Source of the DNA: Eimeria necatrix | Taxonomy: Eukaryota; Apicomplexa; Conoidasida; Eucoccidiorida; Eimeriidae | DNA: 64,000 nucleotides | NCBI RefSeq assembly: GCF_000499385.1 | Contig: NW_013651811.1 | Span: 226,451-290,450, forward strand | Direction of reading: 5' to 3' | Part shown: piece by piece, positions 35,301 through 46,407 of the stretch | Position numbering within the stretch: the stretch's first letter is position 1 | Layout: every line of letters begins with the position of its first letter | The notes under the pieces: generated by a model | Databases searched by the model: none | Seen by the model: the letters and a program-made list of their open reading frames with translations, nothing else | Told to the model about the DNA's origin: nothing | Translations under genes and position numbers: made by a program

Positions 35301-38182
35301 GCTTTTTTAGGCCAGATTTGCTCCATAACCGGCTCCAGCCGTGGATATTCTTCCAAAATCTGGAATACCAAAAGCAATGCGCAGCAACGTCACACACCTA
35401 GCCCGAAAAGACCTCACCACTCACCTTAGTCGTAGAGAAACCCACTACACTCACCTGTGTCCGCACAGCTCTTTGCATGGACGATTTCATAATCGTCTTG
35501 TTGGAAATTTCTTCGGGTCCGAACTTTTTCATCATTTTCGCACCGAAAGCAGCTGAAGTCGGCAACAACTGAGTCGGCCAACCGTTCCCGCAGGATCAAA
35601 GGGCCACCAGAAAATCTCTTCAGTTGTTTGACACTTGAAGCTCTCAAGCGGAGAAAGGATCCGCTGGTGGCGCAGCTGTTGAGAGCCTTGCTTGCTGGGA
35701 CTGACGTACTCTGCCAAAAGGCGGCGAAAGCTGGAAACCCCTCTGCCTCGGCAGAATGCTGGAAGAACTGTAAACCCTACTTATGATGGAAGCGTGATGG
35801 GACCTATTTCGCACGAAAAAAATACTGGGGACTTACATGGCGGGAGTGATCAAGCACGGGACCCTCGCGAAATGCAGACAGGCCCTTCAACAGCAAAGAA
35901 GCGGGGCGTACTGAGCCACCAGACAATGTTTCTTATGATCACTCGATTCCGGCGTCATATTAAAAGTCCAAGTAAACAGTGAAAATACCAGTTGCTTGGC
36001 AAGTGGCATGACGGCCCCGCAGTCACAGCCCTCTTGTAGTTGCCCTTTACCGTACGGATAATTACTTAGCGCGATTCTTTCGTACTGCTTCAGTGAGCAC
36101 ACTAGAACCGTTTAGGTGAAAAAAGTGCTCACGAGTGAAGCTGCAATTTACGTGCCGTTAACAATGTGAGTAGTGTCACTGCTAGCTACGAGACTGGGCT
36201 AGGCCCTACAGTGTAACAAGACTCGCACACCACAAGAAGGAAGAATTGAACCTTTGGATGAAGCTCATAAGCCATATTTGACGATTTTTCTTCATTTTTT
36301 GTCGACCTAAGAATTCAGGCAAGGAGTTGCAGCACAGCAGCAGTGGAGAGATCGCTACCCCTGCTCTTGCCGTGTACTTCGTGAAGTAACAGGCACTGAA
36401 TATTTGTAACGTTTAGAAATACAAATGTGAAATTTAATACTGTTGTGTAATGGTTTACAACTATCGGCTTAACAGAGCTTGAGCGGAAGAGGTAGACACA
36501 AAGCGAAGTGGCGACTACGCTAGGAATGCTCTGCTGCATATTCGTAGGGGGAGGGTATATGATTACTTTCGCAAGGGGAGAAATTACCCCCAGTCCCTAA
36601 CTCTTCTGCTCGTATTAAGTCCCACCATTTGAAGGTACCAACTATGGCGCTGAAGGCCCAGATCTGGCTCTCGTAGAGGCTACCTACGGTGGGTTTAGAT
36701 AGAACTGTTGCGGTAGACCTAAAAATATACGGGATAACTAGCTACGCCAAGAAGAGCACCAAATGCAAGGTCTTAGTCTATCAGGGGTCATGGCTGCCTT
36801 CACTTAGAAGATTGGCAACATTTAGGCAGGGGGAGCCAGCTGTGCACCACTGAAAAGGCTTGCATAAGAGCTCGTAATGGTCGCAGTAGTGCGCTTATGT
36901 TGATCAAGCGATGTTTGAGAAAGCAAAACTCATCAATTGGTCCCTGACACTCCCGAATTTGCGCCATGTGAGGAATGCTAGAGGTATTCCCCATTAGCAG
37001 CACTTTGGACTGACTTCTCGGCTCCAAAATGTGCGAACCTGCAAAATGCAAAATGTTCAATATTTGCACTGAAGGAGACTCAAGAACTTTAACGGTGGCA
37101 CATACTCTAGGGGGCTTACTTGATACTCAGGGAAGCGATGGAACCACTGAGTCCCCTAATAGCAATGCCTTGCAAAGCTATTCCCTGTTGTGCTAGAAAG
37201 TACAAAATGGTTAGCTTGCTATTTTTACTAGCAGACCAACCTGGAGTGAGTGAACACGGTTGGCGGACTATAAACAACGCTTTTCGTGCTATTTTTCACC
37301 GGTGGCTTTGAGTTTCTGTCATTTCTGTTTGTTCCCTCTGGTACTAAGAATGTATGGTCCAGAAGAAAGAAAAAGCAGTCAGTGGAAAGGCTCTGGAAGG
37401 GAGAGCTCACCATCAGAGCGCCAAGGCTGCACGAAGCCCTGGTGGGGCCGGCAAGAGAATACTCATACTTTTGCAAACCTTTTGGTGCTGGCAACCGTAC
37501 GCAATATTTTACATGCAGTTTTCTTGTAGAGCAACTGCGCTGGAGGTTGTTTGCCCTAGCTTCGGCACCACCAGATATGCTAAACTATATGCTAACAATT
37601 AGCCATGTTCTACTTTTCTGGATGCAAACAGCCTAGTCATCTTATTAAATGGGTACCGCTTATTCTAAGGTACAATGTGTGTCTTGCGGCCACTGGGTGT
37701 GCACTCAACTGAAGGACTTGGCGCCTTAACGCACCCGCCCGCCTGAATAGGACAATATGCTTTTTGCCGTAGCAGAATGTTGGGAAAGTTCACTGCATCT
37801 TACCCTTTAAAGGCTCCTTTGGTTTCCAGTAAATTCTATTGCAGTCACTGTCAATCTCGAGTCTATTTTCCCATGGTTGTTGTTCTTAGTAGTCGTGATG
37901 CCCATAGACAGGGTTACATACAGAGTGTAGAACTGACCATCTGCAGAATAGTGGCAAGTAGCCTGCAACTAGTCCGTAACAGCCATACCTACCCTGTGAG
38001 AAATACAATCAGTACAGGTAAGGGCGCCAGCTTTCTGCAGTGTTGTTATTAGAGCTCGAGACCACCCATACGCATTTTGTACAACAAACTTCAAGATATA
38101 AGAGGACGCAGTTCTGAGGGCGATTCTTCATGCTAGCGCCTGGGCGACAGCATCTCACAACAAGCACGCCATTCAGACGCCG

Positions 38183-38318
38183 AGCATTTCTCCATACCAC
38201 ATTGAAAAAATATTAGGCCATTGTGCATTCTTCTATCTATTCAAATGCAAAGCATTTCTCCATACCATATTCAGAAATATTGGGGGATCATGGACTTCTC
38301 TATGCGCAGCTACCAAGC
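38183..38318. repeat. Diverged tandem duplication, unit about 68 bp
   Basis: AGCATTTCTCCATACCA recurs at 38183 and 38251, followed in both units by matching but diverged sequence (ATTAG/ATTGG, CATTCTTCTAT/GACTTCTCTAT). The unit boundary is approximate. Confidence 0.65.
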
Positions 38319-38847
38319 TACTCTAAATACTAACAGTCGTCCGCTGCTGCCGTTAGAGGTTGGGTGTCATTATCTTTCCAGTCTTGCAGGTTAATACATG
38401 AGTGTAAACGTTAACATTTGTATTTTCTAAACTCCACTAGATAAATACTGTTTCTGCCATAAAGCGCCTCCAGTCAACAATACTAAAATGTGGGGTTCCT
38501 GAGTCCCCTCGGGTGCGAATCGTGCTGCTCAAGATGTGTCTGACAATATGCAGACCAAACCATAGTGTATCCCTTTGCGGAATTATCGAACTAGAAATAT
38601 GAACGAACTGAAAGAATCAACAATATGGGTAACAGAGGCTACGTCTGTTGGACTGTTGAGGGGCTGTGGGGCTGCATGGAGGCTGTGCTGACAGTGGCTA
38701 CTGAGGGGAGCGCAGGAAAGCAATAGCTATGGAAAAGAAGTGGGAGTGCTCATTGCAGCAAATGGACTCCTGAAGGGTATTTCTTTTCGTTCGGTTTGTT
38801 CTGCCACGCCTGGGCTGTCGCCTTCACCCAACATACCTGCAGCCAAG

Positions 38848-39983
38848 ATGACGGTGGGCATCAAGCCGAGCTTGATTCCTAAGAAGAATCGCCGTATGAT
38901 ATACGAGTACCTCTTCAAGGGTGAGATATTAATTTCATTTCTCTGATTTTCTTCTTGTGTCTTCTTCCTGATTCTCGTGCTCTTCGGGGCCACCTTCTCA
39001 GGGAACGGGGGAACGTAGTGCCCGTGGGGTCTTTCGCCGGAGCCTTTTCACAGCCTGGCGACGACTTTTGACGTGCAAGTTCCACGTTTGCTTGATTTTC
39101 CGGTTAATTCTGTGGATATGTAGTGATGTGGAGATATCCTGGCGGAGCGGAGTGCAGAGACTGATTGAGCATGCTCTCGATATCTAGATTGGCGTCTTTG
39201 TTTGCGGATTCCATCTTTTCATCTTCGGTTGATGCGTTGCTTGTCCTGTGGTTTTACCTGCCGACTGTCGGAGAGACCGTGGCATGGTGCTTCTCCAAAG
39301 CTCCCGCTGAACTTCATTCATGGGGGTGATACTGCATACATCCCTTCATTATTTTAGTACGTAGCGGGAGGCACTGGGAAGCTGAGCATCACTGTAGTTA
39401 ATGACCGTTCGTCCTTACGTGTGTCGTAATATGTTTGTTTCAGAGGGCGTTCTGGTGGTCCAGAAGAATCCCAAATTGGAGAAGCATCCCGAGATCGCGG
39501 TGCCGAATTTGCACGTGATGATGGTGATGAAGAGCCTAAAGTCAAAGGATTTTTGCGAGGAGATGTTCAACTGGCACCACAACTACTACACCCTCAAGAA
39601 TGAGGGCATGGAGTACCTACGTGACTACCTACGCCTCCCTCCGACAGTTTTCCCCGCCACCCTCACAAAGAAAACCCCAGCGCGTGCACAGCGCGCTGGC
39701 CCAGAAGCTGATGCAGGAGCTGAGGTGGAAAATTGGAGGGTGGTGAGTGGGGCGACCCTGTATTTCAGTTCCTCAAGGACAGTTACACGCACTCATTTGA
39801 AACACTTAAAGCTATCCGATGGAAGACTTTGTTGTGTTAAAATGACGGTCGTGGAATCGGGTTCCGTGAAACTTTTCTTGGTGTGCGCAGGGAATGAACC
39901 GAGGACGCCGCTCTATGGGCGAGCGCACAGGGGAGGCTCGCGTTGGTGGCGACAGGGCAGAGAGGGCTCCCCGCTACGCGTAA
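38848..39983 (+). CDS. RPS10: 40S ribosomal protein eS10
   Basis: Component of the small cytosolic ribosomal subunit, near the beak and mRNA entry side. Three exons: 38848..38920, 39444..39742, 39891..39983. Phases 1 and 0 match; donors are GTGAGA and GTGAGT; the product is 154 residues. Family motifs are clear: LIPKKNRRMIYEYLFK, EGVLVVQK, HPEIAVPNLHVM, then LKSKDFCEEMFNWHHNYYTL, EYLRDYLRLP and PATL. The C-terminus is Arg/Gly-rich (NRGRRSMGERTG), as in other eS10. The N-terminus has a short extension (MTVGIKPS) before the LIPKK motif that usually follows Met directly. A CCTGCAG just before the ATG could be the acceptor of a 5' UTR intron. It is convergent with the CCCH gene downstream. Confidence 0.96.
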
Positions 39984-40793
39984 ACCAAATTGTTCAGCCA
40001 TCCCCCCTAGAGGGTTTCGGTTCGTTTTGTTGGTTTCTTTGCAACCAGAAAAACAGGGTTTTGGCTCCCTTGCCAAGTGGATTCTCTGCGTATAAAGAAC
40101 TTCTCGGCCACATTTCGTAGCGAATATTGGCTTCAACTAGTGATGTAGATATTGAATAAGAGCACTCAAGAAGGCAGTAACTCAACTTACAGGCTGAGGC
40201 TTTTCGACAAACTATGCCGAGCGACTCAGCCGCATTTTGTAGCGAATGTTGCTCGGATGTAGGAACAAAAAGTATGTATTCGTATGTTTGCATAAATGAT
40301 GACTAGTTGACCGCAACCGGTAGACGGAAGTTTTCTTAACTAAGTTTTAGCCTTACTGCTTATCAAATTGTTGAAACCCCAAAATTGTGACAACCGACTT
40401 AAGGAGACAAAATCAAACGAAATTTCAAAGACTTCCTGGAAGTTTTCAGGAGGCTACGGTCAACAGCAGCTCGGCCTTCCGTCAGTTCGCAAGACATGAA
40501 GATGCACACAGCAGAAGCAGTAGTCCAGTGGAAGCACATGAAAGTGAGGTTTTTCCGGTTTATTGGCGCATTTTGGTAATTACACACTGTCGTTGGGTCC
40601 AGATCTACGCCTTGAAGCCAGAGGCACATCCATTGTAGCTCGAAGTGAGAGGCAAGAAGGACAAAGCAGTGACATTCAAATCTTGCAAGCACCGGAGGGG
40701 CGAGGTCCAGACAGGCCTCCACGGCAATCTGGCTAATTTGTAGTCATCTGCTTCGTTGTCGGGTTCACGTTTCAAAACTAATTCATGTTTGGT
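39984..40793. other. Convergent intergenic region
   Basis: Holds the 3' flanks of RPS10 (+) and of the CCCH gene (-). No further gene was seen. A short block (CGCATTTTGTAGCGAATGTTG near 40230, cf. near 40110) is repeated once imperfectly. Confidence 0.5.
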
Positions 40794-41976
40794 TCAATTT
40801 GGATCTCCACTGTTTAGCGTCGTTTCGACTGAGGCGTGGAGTTCGTCCCTAGTAGTGTCGCGTGAGAGACTGTTGGGTACGAGTATGGCTCCCTTGGGAA
40901 ATCTGCTGGCGGGGTTGGTCGGCATTGGTTCTTGGTGCATGTCTTCGGCTTCGTCGGGTTGGTAGATTTCCGCGAATTGACGAGTGGGGCGTGAACGGTT
41001 GACCAGTCTTGGACGCACTTCTATGTTCATGTTAGCACCAGCGGAAGCAGGTACTGATGAGACAGGTGTAGAAGGAGGAGCGGAGACTTCAACTTCCACC
41101 TGAGAGGTGGAAGTTGAAGTCTCCCGTTCCGCTTCCGTATTTGAAAGAGGAATAATAGTCAGGTCTTCTCCAACTCGACGACCAGCCGGACGGTTGGCGC
41201 GCCAATTCGCGCGTTTTCCTTGGTGATTCAGCTGCTGCCTATCTTGTGGCAAATGGAGGAACCTAAATACAAGGCAAGCAAGGTAACAAATGCTGTGCAG
41301 CTGTGGTTTGTGCTGCAGCAGATGTCATGCTACATACAAGTTTTGACGTGACAGAAGTGAGCGAGACGCACCTGCAGTAATCTCCATTCAGACACTTTCC
41401 GCGTTTGGCAAATCTGCATACAGTTGTCTTAAATTCGTCTGGCTGGGGCTGTAACTCCTCCTTCGAATGAGCATAAGGGCAACGCGAGTCGTTGCAGTTC
41501 AGGCCAAAGAAGACGAAGCGGCACCACTTGGTGCACCTCAGGTCTGGCACTGGCCGCAGTTCTTCCTGTAGCACGAACATTATCAACAAGAACAGCTGTG
41601 GAACTAAGGGAAGCAGACCTGGGGGTCAGCAAAAGCATTCATTTTAGGACATGCTAAGTGGCATCACGGCAGAAGTGAGGCGGGAGAACACTGGAAGTTG
41701 TCTTACGACAGAGTGAGCAAAGGTGCAGTCTCTTCTCTTGCAGTATCCTTTGGAGAGGTAGCGGCTGCAGAGCTTGGTGTTGACAAGCCGGTTCATATTG
41801 GCGTTGGTACTGGTACTGCTTGCTGTTGCAGTAATAGGGGCCTCTCTGTACATTCCCGAGGAAAAGTACGCAGGAGGCTGGTAATAAATTGGAGGGTAAT
41901 TGACGAGACTTGGGATAAAGACCGGCAGCCTCCTATCTTGTTGCCCAGCAACGGTTGCGATCGTTGGGTAGTTCAT
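40794..41976 (-). CDS. CCCH zinc-finger RNA-binding protein, three fingers
   Basis: Exons 41976..41707, 41565..41372, 41262..40794 join in phases 0 and 2 and give 310 residues. Finger 1 (CSRYLSKGYCKRRDCTFAH) is C-x8-C-x4-C-x3-H. Finger 2 (CRFVFFGLNCNDSRCPYAH) has the same spacing. Finger 3 (CRFAKRGKCLNGDYCRFLH) is C-x7-C-x5-C-x3-H and is split by intron 2. All metal ligands are present. In this family such arrays bind single-stranded RNA and control mRNA stability or translation. The N-terminus is Tyr/Pro-rich and the C-terminus is Ser/Thr/Pro-rich and probably disordered. The C-terminal exon contains a perfect 20-bp hairpin (41082-41124). A motif near the middle of the last exon (RPTRQFAEIYQPDE) looks like a short linear interaction motif, function unknown. 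Confidence 0.93.
41082..41124. repeat. Perfect 20-bp inverted repeat within a coding exon
   Basis: Arms 41082-41101 and 41105-41124 are exact reverse complements around a 3-nt loop (GAG). In the mRNA of the CCCH gene the arms encode the Thr/Ser and Val/Glu stretch ETSTSTSQVEVEVS. The predicted RNA stem is uninterrupted. Confidence 0.95.
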
Positions 41977-42915
41977 TTTCCTACGAGAGGAGTCAACGCA
42001 AGAGGTGACAAAGACTTAGGAACATAGCTGTTGAAATCAGCTATTCTAACAGTTCAGGCAAGATAAAAGGACATGACAAGGATATGATGAGCGAGAAACG
42101 TAGTGGAAAATGTGAACTCACGGTGACCGTGAAAAGTTGCGATGAATGCCGCGAGCGTTTAGGGGTCCCAGATTCAAAATACTTGATATGCTCTACTTAA
42201 GCAAAAGATTATAGTAAAAAGTTCAAAAGCCAACAAAATGCGAATATAGTCCAAAGCGACGGTTGAGTTTCGCTAGCTTATGAAGGCAGGCGAGCCTCAT
42301 AGCTGGTGGTTGAGCGCGGAGCAACGCGGAGCCACAACCGACCGCAAGACACTGACCATTGCGTGCAATCACTGAACCGGCAACGTGCTGACCCACACCT
42401 GTAGTAGTAGTTATTAATTGTACAAAACTCATCATTGAATGCGCGAGGGCTAATTAATACGTACAGTTTTAAGGGAATCCCCCCAGTGGATGGAGATTCG
42501 CTGAAAAAAGAGAGGGTCACCCACTAACCTGCCGCCGACCAAGCAACGGTGCCTTCTTCCTAACCAGCAAAAATACGAGCGTGCCGCCCTAAACTCTATA
42601 CATTAATCCACTTTAAGTTGCTCAAGCACTCAAACTGAATGCACATCAAAGGGTAAAGTCGGCACGACGACCCCCCGCAGGTCGTTTAGTGTTTGTCGAG
42701 ACCAATGCGGTGAATGGCAGCACCATGCGCCTCAAGTCTCAGAAGTCCTCACAAACAACTACAGCTAGCTTCTTGGCGAAATAAATGCGTCCGCAGCTTT
42801 TCTAGAGACGCATTTAACGCCCAGAAAGGTGCCTAGGTCGTAAACTAATCCCCAGCCCTAATCACCCAACCCATAAACAAAACTGGGCTCAGCAGAGATG
42901 CCCTGATGCATGAGA
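41977..42915. other. Intergenic, promoter side of the CCCH gene
   Basis: Separates the stop of the glutamyl phosphate reductase gene from the ATG of the CCCH gene, both on the minus strand. No other gene or clear element was seen. Confidence 0.5.
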
Positions 42916-44851
42916 TCATTGCAGAAAAATCCGGCTGCGTTCATATGCGTCAATGGCTTCCTCCGTATTCATCCTAACATCCGATTTGTTGGCCTGGTCA
43001 AGTACCAGCAGCGGCTTGTGGCTGAAGGCAGCCTCCGCCTCCACTGCAGATACTGTATGTCCCATTCCGTATAGTCTGTAAGCATACGTGCAGAGCCCAT
43101 CAACGCCAACAGGACCCCTGGCGTGTGTTTTCCCGGTAGCAATACCCACCTCTGCATTAAACCCGAAGCGGAAACCATCCGCAAATCTCGTGCTGCAGTT
43201 GCAAAACACATCAGCACTGGCCACTCCGCGCATAAACTTTTCCACATTGGAGGGGCAATAAGAGATGATCACATCTGTGTGGTGGGAGCCGTTGGTGTTG
43301 ATGCAGTTGAGTGCCTCGTCGAGGTCCTCTAGGACCTTCACTGACAAAATCGGTGCTAACCACTCCGTGCAGAAGTCCTGAGGGACCGCTGCTTTTGTCA
43401 CACTTTGAGGTAGCAACCTCGCCGCTGCTTCGTCTGCTCGGAACTGAACACCCTCAGCAGCGAGAGCTTGCCCAAGGGTTGGTAGAAGCACTTCAGCTGC
43501 GTCTTTGTGTACCAGTAGGACCTCGAGGGCATTGCAGGCAGCTACGTACTGCAGCTTGCTATCTCTAATTACGTCCAGGGCCTTCTGCAGCCGCTGGGGT
43601 GTACATACAGCGTCCGCGTCGATATACGCATGGCATATGCCATCGGCATGGCCCATCACAGGGATGGCCGTGTGGCTTTTCACAAAGCGCACCAAGTTTG
43701 TACCGCCCCTGGGAATGACTAAGTCAATACAGCCATCCAACTGCAGCAGCTGCTGTACATCCTCTCGCGACTCCACCAGCTGTACTAGCGAGCACAGACT
43801 CCTCTGATCCTCCTCAGGTCCCCCAGAAACTCCAGCTTCATCGACACTGAATTTCGACTGGATGCCGAACACGAATGCATCGTGCAAAGCCTTGTTCGTC
43901 CGCGCTGCCTCCTTCCCGCCCTTCAAAAGGCATACCTAAAGGTATAGAAACCAAAAAGTACAAATCAGCAACAGTTTCACGCCATATGGATGGCCAGAGC
44001 CGCAGTTGCTGCGCCCGCTGTTGCCTCGATCTGAAGAAATGCACGTACGTTGCCAGACTTGAGTCCCAAGGACGCAATTTGAACAAACGCCTCCGGGCGC
44101 CCTTCAAATATAATCAGCAAAGCCCCTAGTGGGACAGTGACGCGGTAAAGATTGAGCCCTTGTTGCAGCAGACAGGTGCGCAAGTGAGCGTGGGAATATG
44201 TAACCGTATCGACATGTACTGATATATCAGCTACAGTGAGTCCGCAATGAATAGCAGGAGAAGTGGCAGCTGTGAAGATAACAGCGACGGGGAGAACAAC
44301 AGCTAAAAAGAGAACAGCCTAGTAAGAGCAGCAGCATGGCACGAACAGCTGCAGGAATAGCAGCCTGGGCGCAGGCAGCAGCAACAAGTTGTCCACCTGG
44401 AGTGAGCTCAGTAGCTAGAGTGCACTTTCCAAGAGGGTTGGGAGCAGCCCTGAGTGCGTCGATGGCAGCAGCGAGCGACTCCAACTTCCGTGCATCCAAG
44501 ACGAGCCGCTTAAGGAGGGCTGGGGCGACAGTGCCGCTGTTCGTGGCTTCCTGCACTTGAAAACCCAGAATTGGTGCACAGATGCATTTGTATGGGCATG
44601 AAAAGGAGCATCAGATGAACTGTGCTTTCATTTAGGCGGGAGCAGTAGCTGCACTGGGCTGGGTGCAGGGGTTGAACACGGACCTCCACGTCTGCTCTGT
44701 TGGCTTGGAGAATTTTCGCATTATGCAACAACAGACCTTCTTTAAACGCTCCTAAAACTTTGTCCCTGGTCTTTGGGGACAAGCGGCTGGCCACGGCCTT
44801 CGCCTCCCGTATCCGTTTCTCCAGAGCCACCAAGCTACTATCGGCGGTCAT
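42916..44851 (-). CDS. Gamma-glutamyl phosphate reductase (glutamate-5-semialdehyde dehydrogenase)
   Basis: Second step of proline synthesis: NADPH reduces gamma-glutamyl phosphate to glutamate-5-semialdehyde. Four exons: 44851..44684, 44550..44397, 44158..44049, 43935..42916. Phases 0, 1 and 0 match; the product is 483 residues. Recognisable blocks in order: [93 protein letters not shown], and the catalytic cysteine in [13 protein letters not shown]. Near the end come [26 protein letters not shown] (quoted in parts: [11 protein letters not shown], then EVGIATGK) and [11 protein letters not shown]. The length fits a ProA/PRO2-type enzyme with small insertions. An in-frame TAA lies 27 nt before the ATG, so it is not fused to a glutamate 5-kinase as in plant/animal P5CS. 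Confidence 0.94.
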
Positions 44852-45450
44852 AATGGGATAGTCCGCTTCGAAAATAACGCTAAATTAAAAAACTATGCGA
44901 CTTTAAGCGGGCTTTAATAAAATGTCTGCCAACAATTCTTGGCCTTAAGCGGTAATTTGCGACCTGCAGAAGCCCACACGGGGTGTGTGGAATGGAACTA
45001 CTGGGCTGGTCAGCCAGGCAAGAGAAGGGGGCCGTAGGCTATAGCTTTCGCAGAACAGCTTCAACGTGTACGTTTCTTCTGTCTTTCATGTTTAAATAAC
45101 AACAAAACGGAAACTTCGACATGAGACGGTCTCGCAACTCGTTGGGAGAACACGCAGCAAACCGGCCCTGCGACTCCTGTCTTCGCTGCCATGGTGGCAA
45201 TGTGGCTGGACTAGTGATGATAGTCGTATGAAGCTAAGATGACTCAGTCTAAAGACTAGTATAAGATGACTTAGTCTAAAGACTAGTATGCTCGGCGTGA
45301 ATCGTATTCCATATGTTTACTCAGAGGTTTTTACAATTATCATGAGCCTCCAGAAGGCCAGTCGGAAATGCACCAGGCCATTAGGAAGCGTACAAATAAA
45401 AGAACCTTCAAATTCAGCTTTCTGGAGGAGGTGACCCCTCTCTGTACTTG
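44852..45450. other. Intergenic, promoter side of the reductase gene
   Basis: Contains the 27-bp tandem repeat listed at 45236-45289. No gene was seen. Confidence 0.5.
45236..45289. repeat. Two 27-bp tandem units with an internal palindrome
   Basis: Units 45236-45262 and 45263-45289 differ at one base. Each contains AGTCTAAAGACT (self-complementary arms AGTCT/AGACT) and ACTAGT. It lies about 0.4 kb upstream of the reductase ATG on the opposite side from the plus-strand gene candidate, so it could serve either. Confidence 0.9.
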
Positions 45451-46407
45451 ATGCATCACCTAAGCTTACTCTTCTATATGCATGTCATCTTTACCACGTG
45501 CGCTGGTCTTCTGCACTCCCATGGGACTTTTAGAAACCACAAGGCAAATCCTAGGCAGAACAAAGACGACAAATTTTGCGTAATCTGGACAGCCCAGCTG
45601 AGAGGCTCCCCGCCAGCGGAGGCGCTGACCGGCGAATGCAAGCTGCTGCAACTCGAAAGCCTGCTTACAGACATTCTGCCAACACTCCACGGCAGATATC
45701 CCCCTAGTAAGGCTGAAATGAATGGGCAGCATGAGCTATTTCAGACTGCTGCTAATTGGCGCACGCTGACTTATATGCGTCTTATGCTTCAGCATGATAA
45801 TTCCCGTCAAAAAAAGAGCACAAAAGAGCTCCGTTTTGGCGTAGCCGTAAGTACAATATCTGTGTGTAACATGCATGGATGCATGCATGCTTCTGCATCT
45901 GAAGTATCAACTTTGCTGCTGAAGTCTTAATTTGCCAATGGCTGCCAAATATGGCATTGCTTCATTTGCGTGCGACACATGCAAACCTCTTGCTGTACGA
46001 GCACTGAATTTCGTTATCTGTCTCTAGACAGACACTTTAAATAAAGTCTGATTAAGATGTCGCCTCAAGCACCGCATTGAAGCCAGTTCTGGTCTTCCGC
46101 TTCTGCTCTTGCCGCTAATGAATCTGCGATAACAGATTTGCTGCACCTCCATGCGTTTGCTACCTGTGCTGCCGCCACTGCAGCTGTGGCATCACGCACT
46201 GGGAAATTATGGGACGTGGTGCTGCTGGAGCAAATGCTGCATTGCCTCTACCGCTTGCGTCAACAGGTGTTGCTGCCTCTTGGTGTGAAGTTGGCGGAGC
46301 AGCAGCGGCAGACCCTCGGCAGTTTCGAGGAAGTGTCGGACGCCGGGAATAGCTTCGCTGCACCTGAGTGCACAGAAACCTCAGACTCTGCACTTCCATT
46401 ATTGTAA
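45451..46407 (+). CDS. Uncertain two-exon gene, possible secreted protein
   Basis: Piece 1 starts at ATG 45451 with a hydrophobic stretch (LSLLFYMHVIFTTCAGLLHS), like a signal peptide. It runs to a strong GTAAGT donor at about 45850. Piece 2 follows TAACAG at 46135 and reads to a stop at 46407; its best frame includes [20 protein letters not shown] and [14 protein letters not shown], which looks helical and coding. The phases do not match (0 versus 1), so an exon is missing or these are separate. Piece 2 also overlaps, on the other strand, the last exon of the release-factor gene. No family was recognised. Confidence 0.3.

Larger units (their letters stand above)
25621..38847. other. Gene-poor block of about 13 kb
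   Basis: Apart from the possible exon at 27520-27639 and the repeats listed separately, no gene, domain or coherent splice chain was seen on either strand. Open frames are at chance length and mostly lack ATG. Triplet repeats are nearly absent, unlike 46-60 kb. A tRNA B-box-like string occurs at 34556-34566 but lacks an A-box partner. The right end should hold the eS10 promoter. Untranslated RNAs, or genes made only of very short exons, cannot be excluded. Confidence 0.45.
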
